Shown here piece after piece: positions 38,601 through 53,600 of a stretch of 64,000 bases of DNA. Where the stretch lies: contig NC_134367.1 in assembly GCF_035582795.1 (NCBI RefSeq), positions 1,118,501 through 1,182,500 on the forward strand. The letters are read 5' to 3'. The position numbers and the translations under genes are program-made. Origin of the DNA: Mycteria americana (lineage: Eukaryota > Chordata > Aves > Ciconiiformes > Ciconiidae). Position 1 is the stretch's first letter, and each line of letters starts with the position of its first letter. Below the pieces are notes generated by a model. That model was not told the DNA's origin, searched no databases, and saw nothing but the letters and a program-made list of their open reading frames with translations.

Positions 38601-41600
38601 CCCTCCCAGTACCTGTGTGCTGATGAGGGGGTCTCCACCCTCTACAGGTGGTGCTGGCAGTTGAACTTGGGAGGTTCCAGACAACTGCAGCAACCTTCTC
38701 GTTTGTGTAGCAGGCACCAAAGATCTGCTCCCAGGTCATGATCTTTCTGGAGACGCCTCTGATGGAAATGCCTTTGCAGTTAAATCTATGAACAGGACCC
38801 TGAATGCAGACCGGGGCGAGGAGGAAAGTCCCGTCTAGCATACAAAGTACAGCGTGGGCAGCATCGGCTGCTTACTGTCACCAGTTACACACTAGTGTTG
38901 TGTTCCCTGGCCTTGGTTTTGGATGGCATAGGGCTGAAATGTGTAAGCAGGTCTCTGATGAGAGGTATTGCTCCCAGCCTGGCACAGCTGAACCAACAGG
39001 CAGAGGCCAATAAAGCTGTGTATGCCCTAAGGGCAGGAGTGTGGTCTTGCTGGCAGAAGTCACTTTGCTCCAGAGATTGTGGTTTTACTGAGTCAACAGG
39101 GACTTTGATAAGAGTGGGCGGATTCACGCTGGTGGCTCAAAGAGCATCATTTCTGCCCTACGCGTGCTCGTCAGGGCTGTGCAGTGCTGTGCTGTCAGTG
39201 TGAGTACCTGCAGGTGAAAGCGCTTTGCTGGAGATTGCAATGAACTGTATTGAGAAGAGCAATCAGTGCTGACACACTGGATTACCGTAGGGGGTAACGA
39301 AGCCCCAGTTGGTCTCTGCAGTGCTCCCTTCCTATGTGTCTTGTTTGCTTGGGCAGCTTTTTTTTCTTTGCTGTTTTAGCCTTGAGAAAGCAGCTGATCC
39401 AGGCACAAATCTCTGATATTGGGTCACATATTCCAGCCTTGCTTTAGGCATTGAGGCTTGTCCTGCTCTCCCTGTTCTTTGCCTTGAAGGTGCGACTCTA
39501 GATCCATCACCGCTATGTTGATGAAAAGCCGGTTGACCTTCTGGGTACAGTGTAAGCTGCCATCCCAAATGGACGGAGCAAGGAAGGAGCAGTGTGGGAT
39601 GTGTATGGATGGCAATGCAGAATAACAGAAGAGTAACATAGCTGTTGTTAAGCTGCTTTCTCTGCCTCGTCCCCAAGGTGAGGGGACGTATTGGAAGAGG
39701 TCAGTGTGTGGCAGCAGTGCAGGTGGTCACCTGAGAAGGTGGCTCACGTTGTGTGTGTAACTTGAGCGTGTACTTGAAGCCAGGGTAGCTGGAAAGCAGC
39801 TGGGATGAGTGATTGCTTTTAGGTGGGACCAGCCAAAAAGGTGATGTATGGTCAGAACCAAACCCTCTGCAGGAAGGCTCCACCAGTTCCTGCTGCAGAT
39901 GGCTCTGCAGTCTTTGACTCTGCCTCAGCCTTTAAGCTGTGGCTGGCAGAAGCTCTCCAGCCCGCACGCGATAGATTTGGAGAAGAGCAAGCAGATTCGG
40001 CGGGATGTGGAGGAGGCAACATGTGTCCAAGGGAAGGAACATGTCCATGCTCTCGGAGAGGAGCTAGTGTCCCTGGAGCTGATACAGCAGGAGCAGAAGA
40101 GCTTCATGTGAGGTGATCCACAGCTTTCTCCAGCCCTGGCTGGTTTACTCCTCCTGTTGCTGCCAGGAGCGCATATGGGAAGCGGCGAGTCAGAAGTCCA
40201 GATGGTTTTAGCTTTGCAGCGTGCACATTTCTCCTGGCTGGGGGAGAGGTAGGTGTACGCTCCTTCTGTCACAGGCTGGCTCGGTGCCACGGGTGGTAGG
40301 GGTATAGAGGGAACCGTCCTTTATCTGCTCTTGAAGGGACACTGAAGAGCTCCTCTGCCTGAGGAAGCTGTGCAGCAAAAAGTGCAGCGTTATCGGAGAG
40401 TTTTTATTTGTACCTCTTAACACTTCTTCAGTAGGAGACACTGGGATCTGGGTGTAGCGTGTGTACCTTTGGAGACAATTTAAGTTAAGATAACCTAAAA
40501 TGGGAAGGAAGCATTTCTCTGCCGGAACAAATACATCCTTTGTAGCTAATGCATTACAGCCCTGCCTGGCAGCAGCACGCTGAGGCTTCCCCCGAGGAGA
40601 TGCTGTACGTGGTGGTCAGAGAGCTGGAGAAATCCTAAGTGTGTCTGCTCCAGCACTTCCTCTGGCTTGTCAGCCTACTGCAGATGATTGATGCTTCTGG
40701 CAGGGCGGAGGTCTTGATATCAAAAATAAAGCTCTTGTTTTGAGGCTGTAGAGCAGGATGCATGTGTCGACCTTCCGAAGAAAAGCAAACCAGACGCTCT
40801 GCTATTGTCGAGTATTGAATGTCCTCCGCCAAAACCAGATGCTCTGTTACTGTTAAGTATTGAATGTCCTCTGCCAAGAAAGATGCAGCCAGGCACTGCT
40901 GTTTCGGAGTGTAAACCTCCCAGTTGGATGCCAGAGGTCATAATCTGCTGCTTAAAAACCTGTCTGCAAATCGCTTTCTGGCAGGCTTCTGGGCAACCTC
41001 CTTCTGTAAAATTATGGGGAGGGGGGGAAAATGGGACTGTCTGGAACATTCACAGAGGTGTCTGCTCCTGCTTTGCTTTCTCTAGGAGAAAGACCTACCC
41101 CTTTCTTCCCTTCCGACTGCCTCCAAGTCCTGTTTTCACAGAGCAACCCAAACAACTCTTCCTTGTGCAAGTTGTCTCTGCCTTTCCCAAGTGTGGTGCC
41201 CAGAGCTGGATGCAGTGTGTGAGCTGGAGCCTCGCCAGCGCAGCGGAGAGGGGAAGGATGGCTTCGTGCGTTGCATACAACACTCGTAATACTTCTGCTC
41301 TTGCGTCTCGATGAGCTGCACGTCACTTTCTGCGGCATTGTGACTCTTGTGGCTCATTTCAGTGGGTCGGGAGGCTGCACTTGCAGCTGCGGAAAGTGAG
41401 ACTGACTGCAAGGGAGGGCAGAGCACTGCAACTTTACATGCCCTGTTAGTTACAGACAGCTTCGATGGTTTGTCACTGTCTTTTTATATTCCAGTCACGT
41501 GCCCTGCATTTCCTGTAGCCTTTCCTTGCCCAGTGTTGTCTGAGCTGCTTGTGATTCTGCTTTATTCAGCTCTACCCTGTGGGGTCCTGTGCTGTACTGG

Positions 41601-44600
41601 TGTCTTCTGGTGTGATGGAGTCGCTGATGATTATTCCTGGGGCACATCTTAGAGCCAGATGTGTGGTTGCTATATGGCTCTTTCATCCCGCTCACACAGG
41701 ACCAGGGAAAGTACTTGAGTGATGTGTGTTGTGTATGGGACTCCAGCCACGTGTGTAAGTGGTCTCTGCTGTTGTGTTTTCCTCGCCTTGTGAGCTGGGG
41801 GGAAGCGCAGGTACGAGCCTCTGTCGTGATGCTGTCTGGACCTCAGGCTTTCCTTAAGGGTATGTGTTATCCCCAGGAGTAATGGTTTGGGGGAAATGCC
41901 AGTGAAGGAGGACGTGGGAGTGCCGCTTTTCACCTGTGTCATGGGAGAGACACGAGAGGGAAGGCAATGACACGTGTCGTGTTTGGGTCCAAAGGTGGGA
42001 CAGGCTGGTGTCTCACCCCAGAAGCTTTGGGAGCACATATGAGTTCAGTAAGAGGAAAGCGAATTGGGGGTTGGGAAGTGCCTTTTATAGCAAAATTACT
42101 GCACCCTAAAATCCTTCCATTTCTGTGTCCTCACTTTTGAGCAGGAGCTGGTGATGGCAGCCCAAGGGGAGCACGCAACCAGCAGCAGCATGGGGGAGGC
42201 TGGTGGCAACCCACTTGCCAGCGGCTCTTGTGAAGAGGCTCTTTGTCTCGTTACCTGCGTGGGCAGTAAAATGAAGTCCTCTTGGTGTCTGCTGCCACAT
42301 GCCTGCTGGGCTGAGGCCTGGGAGCAGCCGGCAGTGCTCAAGCACTAAGAAAAAGCATCCGGACTCGCTGCTTGTCCCACCTTCTCTCTGCAGTGACCTG
42401 CGCTTTGCTGTGGGTTTGGCTGTCGATCTGCTGTGAGCTGGTTCCGTTCTCCCAGCACAGAGGCCCTCGGCAGGTCCCAGCCTTGCTCTCCTATACTGAG
42501 GCATCCGGCATAGAGCTGCCCAGAGCAGCCACTGCAGGACGGCAGCGAAGGGTGACATCTCCTGCTTTGGGAGAGGAGGGCTCTTCTCCAACTGTGTGTT
42601 CCTGAGGGTGAGGGAGGCATTTTGTACTGAGTGTAGCTCTGTGGTGGGTTCATACATAGCAGAGATTTTGCACCAGGAGGTGCTGGTCTGTTATCCCGAT
42701 CTGCTCAAGCGTGTCCAGAGAAGGGCAACGGAGCTGGGGAGGGGTCTGGAGCACAAGGCTGATGGGGAGCGGCTGAGGGACCTGGGGTTGTTGAGCCTGG
42801 AGAAAAGGAGGCTGAGGGGAGACCTCATCGCTCTCTACAACTGCCTGAAAGGAGGGTGTAGAGAGGTGGGGTCGGTCTCTTCTCCCAGGTAACAAGTGAT
42901 AGGACGAGAGGAAATGGCCTCAAGTTGTGCCAGGGGAGGTTTAGACTGGATATTGGGAAATTTTACTTCACCGAAAGGGTTGTCCAGCACTGGAAGAGGC
43001 TGCCCAGGGAAGTGGTGGAGTCCCCATCCCTGGGGGTATTTAAAAGCCGTTTGGATGAGGTGCTCAGGGACATGGTGTAGTGGTGGGCTGGGCAGTGTTA
43101 GGTTTATGGTTGGACTTGATGATCTTAAAGGTCTTTTCCAACCTAAACGATTCTGTGATTCTGTGAATAAGAAAGGCACTCAGACCCTGTAAGGTGCCAT
43201 TTAAAATGCTATTATTAGAGCTAACACTATAAGGAGAGAATAGTATAGATAATCTTACATCCCTTTAGATGGTGGGAACCCCAGGTGGTGTAGCATCAAA
43301 CGGGCCTCCGATCCATGCGCAACATGCTGCGCAGACCCCATGCATAGAAGATATCTACCTCATTTTGATCATGCGAGCTGTTATAGGATTTTCTTACAGG
43401 AAAATAACTCTATTCCTCATTTCCAGTGTCAGATGGAAAGGATGTTCATGAGAGCTTCTTGCTGCACCTCTAGATAAAGGCAAGGACGCGCATGTGGCCC
43501 AGTCACTGATGCTGAGTGGGAGCTGCCTGCAGGCTCCTCCGCTGCAACGAGCTGGCTGAATTTATCCTGCGGCCGAGGGATCTGTGCAGCACGGCACGGG
43601 GCTGGGCACACTCAGGCTGACTGCGATGTGGGTCACTGACTCCTTGATGTACAGCAGTCTCCTGGTCTACCTACAGTGGACTGGGTTTGCAGTTTGTCAA
43701 GCACGGTTGTCCTGCAGTGTCAAATGAGACCTTAGCTTGGGAGACCTGGTGCACTGAATGCACCAAAGGGATAGGCATCTAGCTTAAAGGATTTCTTTTT
43801 ATTGTGGAAGGTACTTTCCTCCTGGATGCTCTTCTTCCTTTTCTGCACCCTTCTTCCAGGTGGGAACCCCTGATCTCCTGGGCTGTCACCAGCCCAAGCC
43901 AGCACCAGCAGCAGACCTGCCAGGCACTGCAGATCCGCGAGTCGTGTGTGTATCACGCTTTGGCTGTTGATTGAACAGTTTCTGTAGGTCCCTTAAGCCG
44001 GTCCCACGTGGTGTCCTCTCAGCCCCAAAGAAGAGGGTGCTCTTCCCCTCAACCAGCCTCAAGAAATCCTCTTGCCTTCAGACTTCAAGTGCCATGGAGA
44101 GCAGGGCTACAGGTGCTGCACTGCGGGAAGCAGATGGCTGGAAGCTGTCCCTGGCAGGCTTTTATAGGCTGCTCTGGAAATACGAGCCCTAAAGAGATCT
44201 CTGCAGGGTTTGCTCTGCCTAGCAGAGACACCACCGTGTGCCAGTGGCAGTTCAAACCGGTGGAACAACAACAAAACTGGTAGGGAGAGCGGCAGAAAGG
44301 AAGGCTTTTTGATGCTGGCGATATGGATGTGAGGCTTGAGGCCATGGTGATTAAAAGGCCGGTCTTCCTCACCCCCAGCCAAACAGCTTGCCTTCTCCTG
44401 CAGGGTCCTCAGCAGGAACGGTGTGAAGGAGGGGAAGCCTTTGAGCCCTGTTCTTGAATCACTTAATTCCCTCCCCAAGGGCTCTTTTAATTGCTCTGAG
44501 ACAGTGTGTGTGTGTCTGCCTTTAAACAGTGCACAGATTCCCAAGGTGCTGCTTGGCTGTGCTGTGTTGCAGAGGATGCTGGAAGGAAGTCCAGAAGTCC

Positions 44601-47600
44601 TCCTAGACTCCGTGACTTCGAAGATGAGCAGCTGTAAAAGTTAGAGGTGTTTTTCTTCTTTCTTCTCCCGTACTGCAGTTAAATTCAGGGTTTTGAACCT
44701 ATGCCCAGCTAAGTGTGTCCCTTGCAGCTCTTGTGGTCTGAAAACCGTGGTTGGAGGAGACAGTAGCAGCGCTTATAGGTTAACTGGAAATGACCTGACT
44801 CATGAGCCTTGGCTGAGCTTTTGCTCTGTGTTAAGCAGCGAGATGAGGGTAAGGGATTTATCTTGCTTTCTAGAGACACTTTGATGTGTGTTGCAAGGTT
44901 TTGATGAGTGATGAGCTAGTTCCGCTCCCGGCACCTAGTCTGTGTGTGTTTACATCTCTTCAACAATCCTGAAACTGCTGCCGGCAGCTCGGGGTGCTGT
45001 TTGCTGCTGCCACAGGTCTGGTTTCTGAGCGGTGGCTTTTGCATTACGCAATATTGAAGATATTGAACCACATTTTGGTGGGGGATTTCCAGACTCCCTG
45101 TTTTTAGCCACACAGTGGCAGTGATGAAGCCCTTTGTAGTTGGGGACCTACTGCTACTTCAGTCCACGGTGGGTCCTGTGGGGTTTCCTAGGGGGAACTT
45201 CCAGCCTCTGTGGGTTTTTGTATGAGAAGATGACTCGCCCGGGGACACGCAGCTCGGCTGTGTTGGCTGCCAAACCGCAGGTGCATCGGCACGACTGTCG
45301 GGCCAGGGCTGCTCTTCTCTGGGTGGTTTGGTTGATGCTCATGGGGTGATGCATGTGCTGCTGCAAGCCACCTCTCTGCCCCTTCCTTCTGGGGAGGGGA
45401 GCTGTCTTTGGCTCCGCACTGCTGTTTGTGTGGGTTTTTTACGGCAGTCCCTACCCTTAAAGGTGTGAATTGGGCAGCTTGCGTGTGCGATAGGTGCAGG
45501 TAGTGGATTCCTTGTCCTGTCCCGCAGCGGGAGTCCTCCCAGCTCTTCTCTTGCTGTGCAGGTGAAGGATGCAGCTCCTGCTCTGCCCAGCTGACTGCTG
45601 CCCACATCCCTCTGCATCCTTTGCCCTGCCTGAAACAGAAGGTTGCTGGTCTTCTGCAGATCCCCAGCTGGTGGTTGGGGACATCTGCTAAAACCAGGTG
45701 CCTTTCTTATGGGTGTGAGTGCAATGGAGGAGTAGGAAGCAGAGCTGCTCCTCAGCAGCCTTTTGCTCTTCAGATTTCCTTTAAAAGAAAAAACCAGTCT
45801 GTTATTTACTCTGTATTTTTGCTTTGGATATCTGATAGATCTTTGCACACACCTTCCTCCTTTGCTGTTCTGCTTGGAGTCTGCCGTGATGGTTGTATGC
45901 ATCTCCCGCACCCTCTATAGGGAGCTGGCCGAGTGCTCTGTCACTGCTGGGCTCCCCCGTCCCCGTTGTCAGTGTCGGCACAGAGCTGGTCCCAAAATGA
46001 ACGACCACGGGGATGTGAAAAGGAAGGAGTAGTTGAGGTGGGCGACGCTGATGAACATGCTGGTATATTTGGCTGTTTGACCCCTTTCCACGTGCTGGAG
46101 GAGCCTCCTTGGCCTTGTTGGAGAGGCAAGGCTGGCGGGTGGTATGCAGAGGAGAGCCGGGTTGCAGCTCTTGCCTTGAGTGCTCGCCCAGTATTGCAAG
46201 ATGTGCAAAGCAGTCACTTGAAAATAGCGTAGGCTGCTTGTCAGTCCATCTCGGGTCTCTTTGCAGTAGACTTTCAGCACAATTAACGTTTATTGGTGTG
46301 TGTTGAATCTTGGCTACGATGAACTCCATCGTAAAAGTCACTCTGCTAATTAGCAGCAAGTATTTGGCTGTTTGGACTGTTTGGAAGAGAACTGGAGTGC
46401 ATTGTGGAAATTAAAGTATCACTTCCTGTAGCTGGCTCAGAAAATGGCCGTGTTATTAGGGGCTTGTATAAGTGACCTGACCTGCTGTGCTTCGTCTTGC
46501 ACAAAGCAGGATATCAGGGCTTACGAAGTAACGCAGCTTTTTTTCTGTTAGTTGTGAATTTCCTCTTTGCGGAGGTATAGAGGCAGAGTGTTATGTGCTT
46601 TGGAAAAAAAAAGTTTTATTTGTGCCTTTCACAGAGGCTCTGTTGAAACTTGAAGGTAGTCTTCCCCCTCCTTCCCTGCAATGCCTTGCTTCATCTGTAA
46701 TCATCTCCTGATGTGCGTGGGCTTGTGTTTTCCTTTGAGATGTATACTTAGAAGTTCAACTTGATTGCTTTTTCTAGGGATTGTAATGAATTCTCTTTTC
46801 TTGCACTGACTTGTGTATTTCTTGCACTGACTCGTGTTGGTGGGTCGGCATCAAACTCAGCTCTGTGCTGGATTCGGCCCAGTTCTGCCATGGCCTTGTT
46901 GTCCTCTGGAGAGGAGACTGGGGCTGTGGTCTTGCGAGTGTCTGCAGCTCCCCGGTAGCTGACAGGCACCTGGAGAGGCCAATTCACCTCGCTGATCCAG
47001 CAGGAAATGGGTTTTGGGGTGGTCTGTGGGACTGAATGCCCTCAGGAAGGGGACGGGGGGGTGTCGAAGCATGCCTCGGGATGGCGAGCAGCCGCTGCCC
47101 CCTCGCCTGGTTGCGTTGCCATGCTTGCCCAGGTCCCTTCTGTTCTCCTTGGGCACCAGAAGCAGGCTTGCAAAACTAGTCTGATCCCCCTCTCAGGTAC
47201 TTCAGCCCTTTTTTTCGAAGTCCAAAACAGCTCTGGCAGCAGCAGGAAGGTTTTCGGCTGCCGCAACGTTATTGTAATACGTTTCCTGTTTGTGCATTTT
47301 TGCTTCTGTCTTTTCTTCCTCCCCAGAGTTGCTGCTCTGATCCCTCAATTCCCACTCCAGAGGCTCGCCGCTGGCTGATCCTCCTCTAACTGCATCCCTG
47401 CCTCAGGCCCCTGAAGGTTCATCTTTTCCCACTCCCGTGCTCACCATCTGTGCATCCTTTCTGCAGCTGATCACCTCGAATTGTAGCGGAAGCAGTGGTG
47501 ACCCATATTCATGGATATTTAATGCTCCAAAACAGAGAGCGCTCCTGGATGCAGTGGAAGTTGGCAGGTTGCTTGCTGAAGCCTGCCGTCAACATTGTGT

Positions 47601-50600
47601 TGCTCCATGTTATGTATCCACGGGGAAATGATTTCCTGCCCCCCAGCATGGTGATGGGATGGGGTCAGGACTCGGTAGTAGGGTGGTGGGGCTGGCTGCC
47701 TGCTCTGTCCCACCGCGGGGTGACCCTGATGCAGGCACAGAGCTGCAGCCCTCTGGACGAGCTGGCTGGAGCTCAGATAGCCAAGGATTGATTTGAGTGT
47801 GGGCTCCCTATCAGGTGGGTCTTTGTAAAGCGAACTCCTGGGGTGACCACAGGCAGGTCCCTTCATGAGCTGCTGTGCTGGAGAGCGAGTCTGGCCCGTG
47901 GAGGGGCCGGGTCTGGGTTAGGCTGGATGTATCAGCTCTGCCTGGGCCGCTTGCTGGTGCTTTGCATCCAAGCGTGCTTGTTTTATCCCTCTGCAGTACC
48001 TCTGCTCTGAGGTAGAGCTGTTGTGCCGATGGGCATTGCTCTCCCCGCAGCCGATTCCTCCTGCCAGAGCGGGGCTGTTGCTGCACGCTCCCCAGCCACC
48101 GTGCCGGTGGTCCGACACACCTCTTCTGCCCCCTGAGCTGTGGGGAAGAGCGATGCTCTCCCCGATGCTTGTCACCATTGGCTTTACTGGAGGAGTAGTC
48201 CCATGTCCATGTTTGCAGAAGGCAGGGACAATCTCCCAGCTGGTGCCAGCAAGAGCTGAGGGTCTGAATGTGAGAGGGTGTTGGCAGGGCAGAAATCAGG
48301 TTTTCCCAGTGAATTTGCACACCCTGTGAGGCTTGGGGAGCAGGAAGAAGGCTTCTGCTCATTGTGGCAGTTCTTCTTGGAGGAGAGGGGCTCTGACCTT
48401 GCTGGGACCCCTGCATGCTGTGTTTTGAAGCACCTTTAATTGCTAGATGTCTAAAACCTGCATGGTGAAAAACAGGCAGGAGGAGGGAAGCAATGCTGGC
48501 ATCGGAGCTTGCGCCGCTGGGCCGCGTCTGCCGGCTGCTCGGGCAGTCCCTCCCTGCCGCGGGGCAGGCAGACGGGACATCCTTCGTGCTGTTTTCTGCC
48601 TGCTGAGCTGCTGCTGCTGCTGGTGGGAGCCAAACCCGTCAGCTCGTGTGGTGATTGCGGGTTTACTGCTGCCAACGTGCTCCATTCTTGTGCCAGCTGA
48701 GAAATGACCTTAGAAAAGATAAACAGGAGTTGAGTTAATAAGTACCATTAAAGCACGATGTGACTTCTCATACATCAGCGGAGTATGGGCATAGTGCAAA
48801 TGTGACTTGTTTGCACTGGCACGGCTCTGCTCAATTACGTTCGCCAGGGATTGTCAAGTTCGCTGCCTCCTGGCTTATCTCGAGCCTGATGGGAGAAGGT
48901 TCTTAGCCTCATGCCCTCTTCGTACTTAAGGAGATTTATAGGAAACAGCCTTATGCACTTGCTGGAGCTGCTCTGCCGAGGCTCCCTCCGCTCTGCTCCT
49001 GCTGCGGTTGCAAGCAGCGACAGGCAGGCTTGCGGCTGGCAGCGCAGGCTGCCGTGGACCTTGCCGGAGCACCTGTGAGCAAAATGGGCTGTACAGATCC
49101 ATCTTTGCTTGCTGTCCCCAGCGCTAGTGCCTGTGCCGCCAGCGCTGTCCTCCCCCAGCGCACCCCAGATCCGTTTGGGTGTCTGACACGGGTGCGCCCA
49201 GGGCACCCGTGTGACAATGTTTGGTCTGCTGCTGGCTCCTGGTAACCGGATTACTTAAAAGCGGCATCATTTTTCTGGACACGAAGGCTATTAGTAGAAT
49301 CTGGGCTATAAATCTGTGGGTTTTTTTCCTCCTTGAACACATAATTGGATCTTCCAGGAACGTCCTGGTTGCATGATTAATGTTGTTTTTAAGCTGTATG
49401 AGCCATTCGCGTCTTTAAATCCCATAACGATGCAGTCAGCTCACCGCTGCACCCGCGATGGCTCTGTGGCAGCCGGGACCGTCTGCCGGCTGTTGGGGTG
49501 CCCTGTGGCACCCTACGGGGTGGCTGGATGGAGCAAGCTGGGGGCTGAGCGATCCCGTGGCCATCCTGGCATGGACAGGGTGCAGGAGAGGCTGCCGCTG
49601 TACGGTGCGAGTGATGAGATTGTTGCTGCAAAGTTGGCTCTGCTCTTTTCTTAAGAAGTTTAAAACCAAATCCCAGGGGACTGTCTGGGCTGGGTTCCCT
49701 CCTTCCTGCAATCGTAAGGAGAAGCGGTGTCTGCATGCACGGTGCTATTTTAGAGCAGGGCTCGTGACAAATGCTTGTCTGATTTGAGAAGGAGGCTCTG
49801 GAGTGTATGAAATTCCTTCTGTGCACTCACGCTTTTTGTTTGACCTTCTCTCCCTGAAAATGAAGGAGAAATCAAGAGTCTGAGCTGGTGGTAGTCATCG
49901 GCCGTGATAGAAGAATGACTTGGAGAAGGATAATAGCCACATGTGTGAGTCACTAGACCAAGGCCTAGAGATCCAAAATGGAAAAGGTGATGCTAATTTG
50001 CAGTGAGGATGAGGTGGATGAATGACAGAGCTGGTGCTGTGCGTGGTGAGCTAAAACACCACTGTGTTTATAGCCTTGAGAGTGTTTCATCAGAGCAACC
50101 GCAGCAGCTGAGTGTGAGACAAGCTTTGGGGGAGTACGAGCCTGGTGCTCTCGGGCACAGTCAGGCTCCTTCCTCAGCTCTGCTCCAAGGCACAAGTGTG
50201 TGTGAACAGGCAGATCGAGACTGATATCTTGAGCCTGTATTTCTCTGGGAATGTCAGTCTCCAAAAACATTGGCCCTGGAGGGCTGATGCAGGAAGGAGG
50301 AGGCTGCTAAGGGCTTCCTTCAAGGACAGGCTGCTGCCTCCATCACCAGCCTGGCATGACCTGCTCTCTTCCCGTGGCGTGGGCTGGAGGGTGAGCAGCC
50401 AGAGGAGTGAGCTGCAAGTGAAGCATCTCCACAGCTTGCTTTGCTTCCAGCTCTGACCACGCAGAGGCCCTGCACCCTGAGGAGGTGGTGAGCGTGCCCG
50501 TGTTGTCTGTCCTTGCCTGTCCCTCCTCCTTTGCCCGCTGCCAGCGTCCCCAGCAGCGCTGCTGGCTTGCTGTCCCCTGCAGAGCGGAGAGCTCATGTGC

Positions 50601-53600
50601 CGAGCAGGTCAGGAACCCCTTCTTGCTAGCGCAGAAAGGTAAAGAGATGGAATGTCTGTAGGAAGGAAACCAAATGACGAAAAGCAGTTGCGGGGAGGCT
50701 GGGTATGGTGGATGTTTTTGAGTTTTTTAGCTGCAGATGCCTGGCAGGTCATTGGTATTCTGGCAGGCGGCTGTCCTGGGCAGGCAGCCTTGTCCTGGCT
50801 GCCCAGGAGCGCCGTCCCTTAGGGTGGCAGGCAGCCTGGTGCTGGAGCCAGCCCCGGCTCGGTCCCTTTGGTCTGTTGGTGTCCTCTGAGCTGGCAGAGC
50901 AGGCAGCAGGCAAAGAAGTGTCCCTCCAGGAGACCGGCTGAAGCTGGGGTGGTTGTGTCAGCAAACCTCTGCAAAGCAGCTGCCCTCTCCCCTGAGAAGT
51001 GGGTCATTCCAGGTCTTTGAGTTCTGCAAGCAAGGTGGGAACATGTGTGACCATGGGGAAAAGCTGCTTATTGACCATTATCCCCAGTCCCTGAACGTGG
51101 AGGGAGAGGGGAAAGCTTCCCAGGACACGGGCCTGGTGAAAATTCCCCGAGGTACCTTACAAACACAAGCGCAGAAACTCTGGAGCGCTTCCCCTGCCTT
51201 GCTCCAAACGTTGCGTCTGTTTTCTTGTTCCAAGCTGTTTTGGGGATAATGAGATTTAATCAGTCTCCAGCTCTCCTCCTCCCCTAACCACTGGTTCAAA
51301 TCCTATTATCTCGTAAAGCATTTGGAATTCTGTCCCCTGAAACTGCGTTAAGCTGGGGTGGAAATTCCTTGAGGCTTAAACCTCCGTACGGCATTGAGTT
51401 CGGGGTTTTGTTGCTGCTTGCTCTGCAGCTCCTACGGGCTTGCTGGCATGGGGACGTAAGCGCTGGGGCTAACCCCCAGCGAGATGGACTGATCCGTCAT
51501 GGGGAGGGCAGGGAAGAGCTGGTGGGGGTACAGAAATGCTTGCCAAGGATGGGATTCACCCAGTTAGGAACAAATGCTGTAAACTTGGCCTGTGCGCTCA
51601 GAGCCTGGCAAGACCTGGTGCCCCTTCCTTGTGCTGGCATCTTCTTGTGGGGTCTTGCTTTGCCTTTTCCCACCACTTTCTTCCCATCTTTTGAAATGGG
51701 CAGACTGCTCCCCGGGGGAAATGGGGTTTCTAGCTGAGGAGAGGAGCACAGAGGGAGGAACAAGCCGTGGGTGCAGAGATGCTCAAGGCTGTGGGGTGGG
51801 TGGGGACCCGGAGCTGCTGTCTGCTGATGAGTTTCCTTTTATCAACCAAACTCCCCTTGTCTCGGGGATTGCATAGGTTATGTCCGTGGCAGTGCAGGAG
51901 GGGTGAAGGTTTTGATTGCTTTCCATAGCACTGCTCGTAAATTTGGGATCAGACTCGTGTGGGGTGGCAGCAGGTGCTGATGCTGGGAAGCTGCGGGGGT
52001 GTTGTCCCAACCACGGGGACCCAGGGTGGGTGGGTGCCAGGAGCTGCCCTGCTCGGCACCGAGCACCTGAGCTGAGGAGTTGAAAGTCTATGAAATTTTT
52101 TTGGGGATTCTTATCAAAGTATTGCTTGGGGAAGAGGACTTTAGACGGAGTAATCTTTGCTAGGAAGGGACTGTGAGCTGGAGAGCAGATAACAGCTCGT
52201 GGTGCTCTTGAGAGCCAAATGGTGTCAAATTTTAACTTTCTAACTGGACACTGTTTCATGGCTTGTCTAGGTCTTTGGTTTTTTTTATCCCCCCCCCCCC
52301 CCCCCCCCCCGATCTAAAAGTGTTGGGGTGAGGGTAAGAGCTCTTCCTCCCCATTTCCCAAGGGCAGCAGCTGCCTCTGCAGAAATCTCAGCTCCTTAAT
52401 GGAGAGGAGCCCTTCAGAGGAGACCTCTGAGACCTGTCCTCTGTGGGGTACCCACAGGCCTCCTGTTCACCCGTCAGTCCTCCCCCTTTGAAAATATGGA
52501 CTTCAGCTCGCTGAGCTGGGTGCAGGCAAGGATCCAAGATACTGATCCTTCACCAGGTCCGTGAGCAACTGCTTCAAACTGCTCTGCCCTAACTGAATAA
52601 AGGAAAAATGACATGGGTCCTACCTCCAAACAGTGAAAGCTGTTGCCTGTTCTACAATCGCTTTGCTCCCTTGCTTGCCCCAACCTCTGTCCCCACCTCC
52701 TGTGGTGGGGCTGGGCACCCCACGTCCCGTGGTGCCCACGAACCAGCCCAGGTCACCTGCGCAGCTGCACTGGGAAGCTGGTGCCTCTGCGCCTCTCTTT
52801 AGTGCCAAATGACCCTCTGTACCTGAAACCATGACAGGATGTGCAGGATTCGGAGATACTTGTGGATGCGTGGTGGTATATGTGGTGTTTTGGAGTATCT
52901 GCAGGACAAGGAAGGGGGTTGAAGACCTTGCTCGTAAGTATCTGCTCTCTTTCTGGGAGGAGAAGGTCTCTTCCAAGTGGGTGGAGACAGGTGAGATAGT
53001 GATAGCTGCCATCTCAATGGGCTTAGTCCTTGACTGAAGCATGCCAGCTCTTGTGCAGACCTCTGGGGTCAGTCACTGGTTGTGTCTGGGTCGCTCAGAG
53101 CTGTCAGCACAGAAATGCGTCCCTTGAAGCTCCCTGTTAGTATCCTGTCCGTCAGAGAACAGTCTCCCCTTTTGGGGACCCCACCAAGGGGGCTCATCGC
53201 TGTCTTCCTGCAGCCTTTGGCAAAAGGGGTGCCGGGGTGTGAGAGCTAAGGAGCCTGGAGACCAGTGGGGCTGCAGGAGTGGCCCCAGCTCTCATGGTTG
53301 GTGGGGAAGTCTCCCCCTGCCCCTCTGTATGGCACCTTTGGGTGCCGAGCCGAGAAGGTCCTGCTCGTCTTGTGGGGCAGGATTCTACAGGGCTGCTCAA
53401 GCGAGAGCACACCAAGGTGTCCTCCGTGGGTTGGTCCCACGGTGTGGCTGCTTGGGGCCATGGGACTGTCACTTCTCCAGCTTGTGAAGAGTGCCACCGG
53501 GCCTGCGGTGTGGCCATCGGGGTGTGGGACTCTGGCGGGAGCATTGGCTGCAAAGGAGGTTCCATGTTCTTGAGTCTTTTTCCGCCTTCCAAAAACCGTC

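Noticed and set aside
39848-40111. 87-codon frame ending in a charged, helical-looking segment
   Set aside because: No splice, promoter or homology support; it lies in the middle of the SELENOI first intron.
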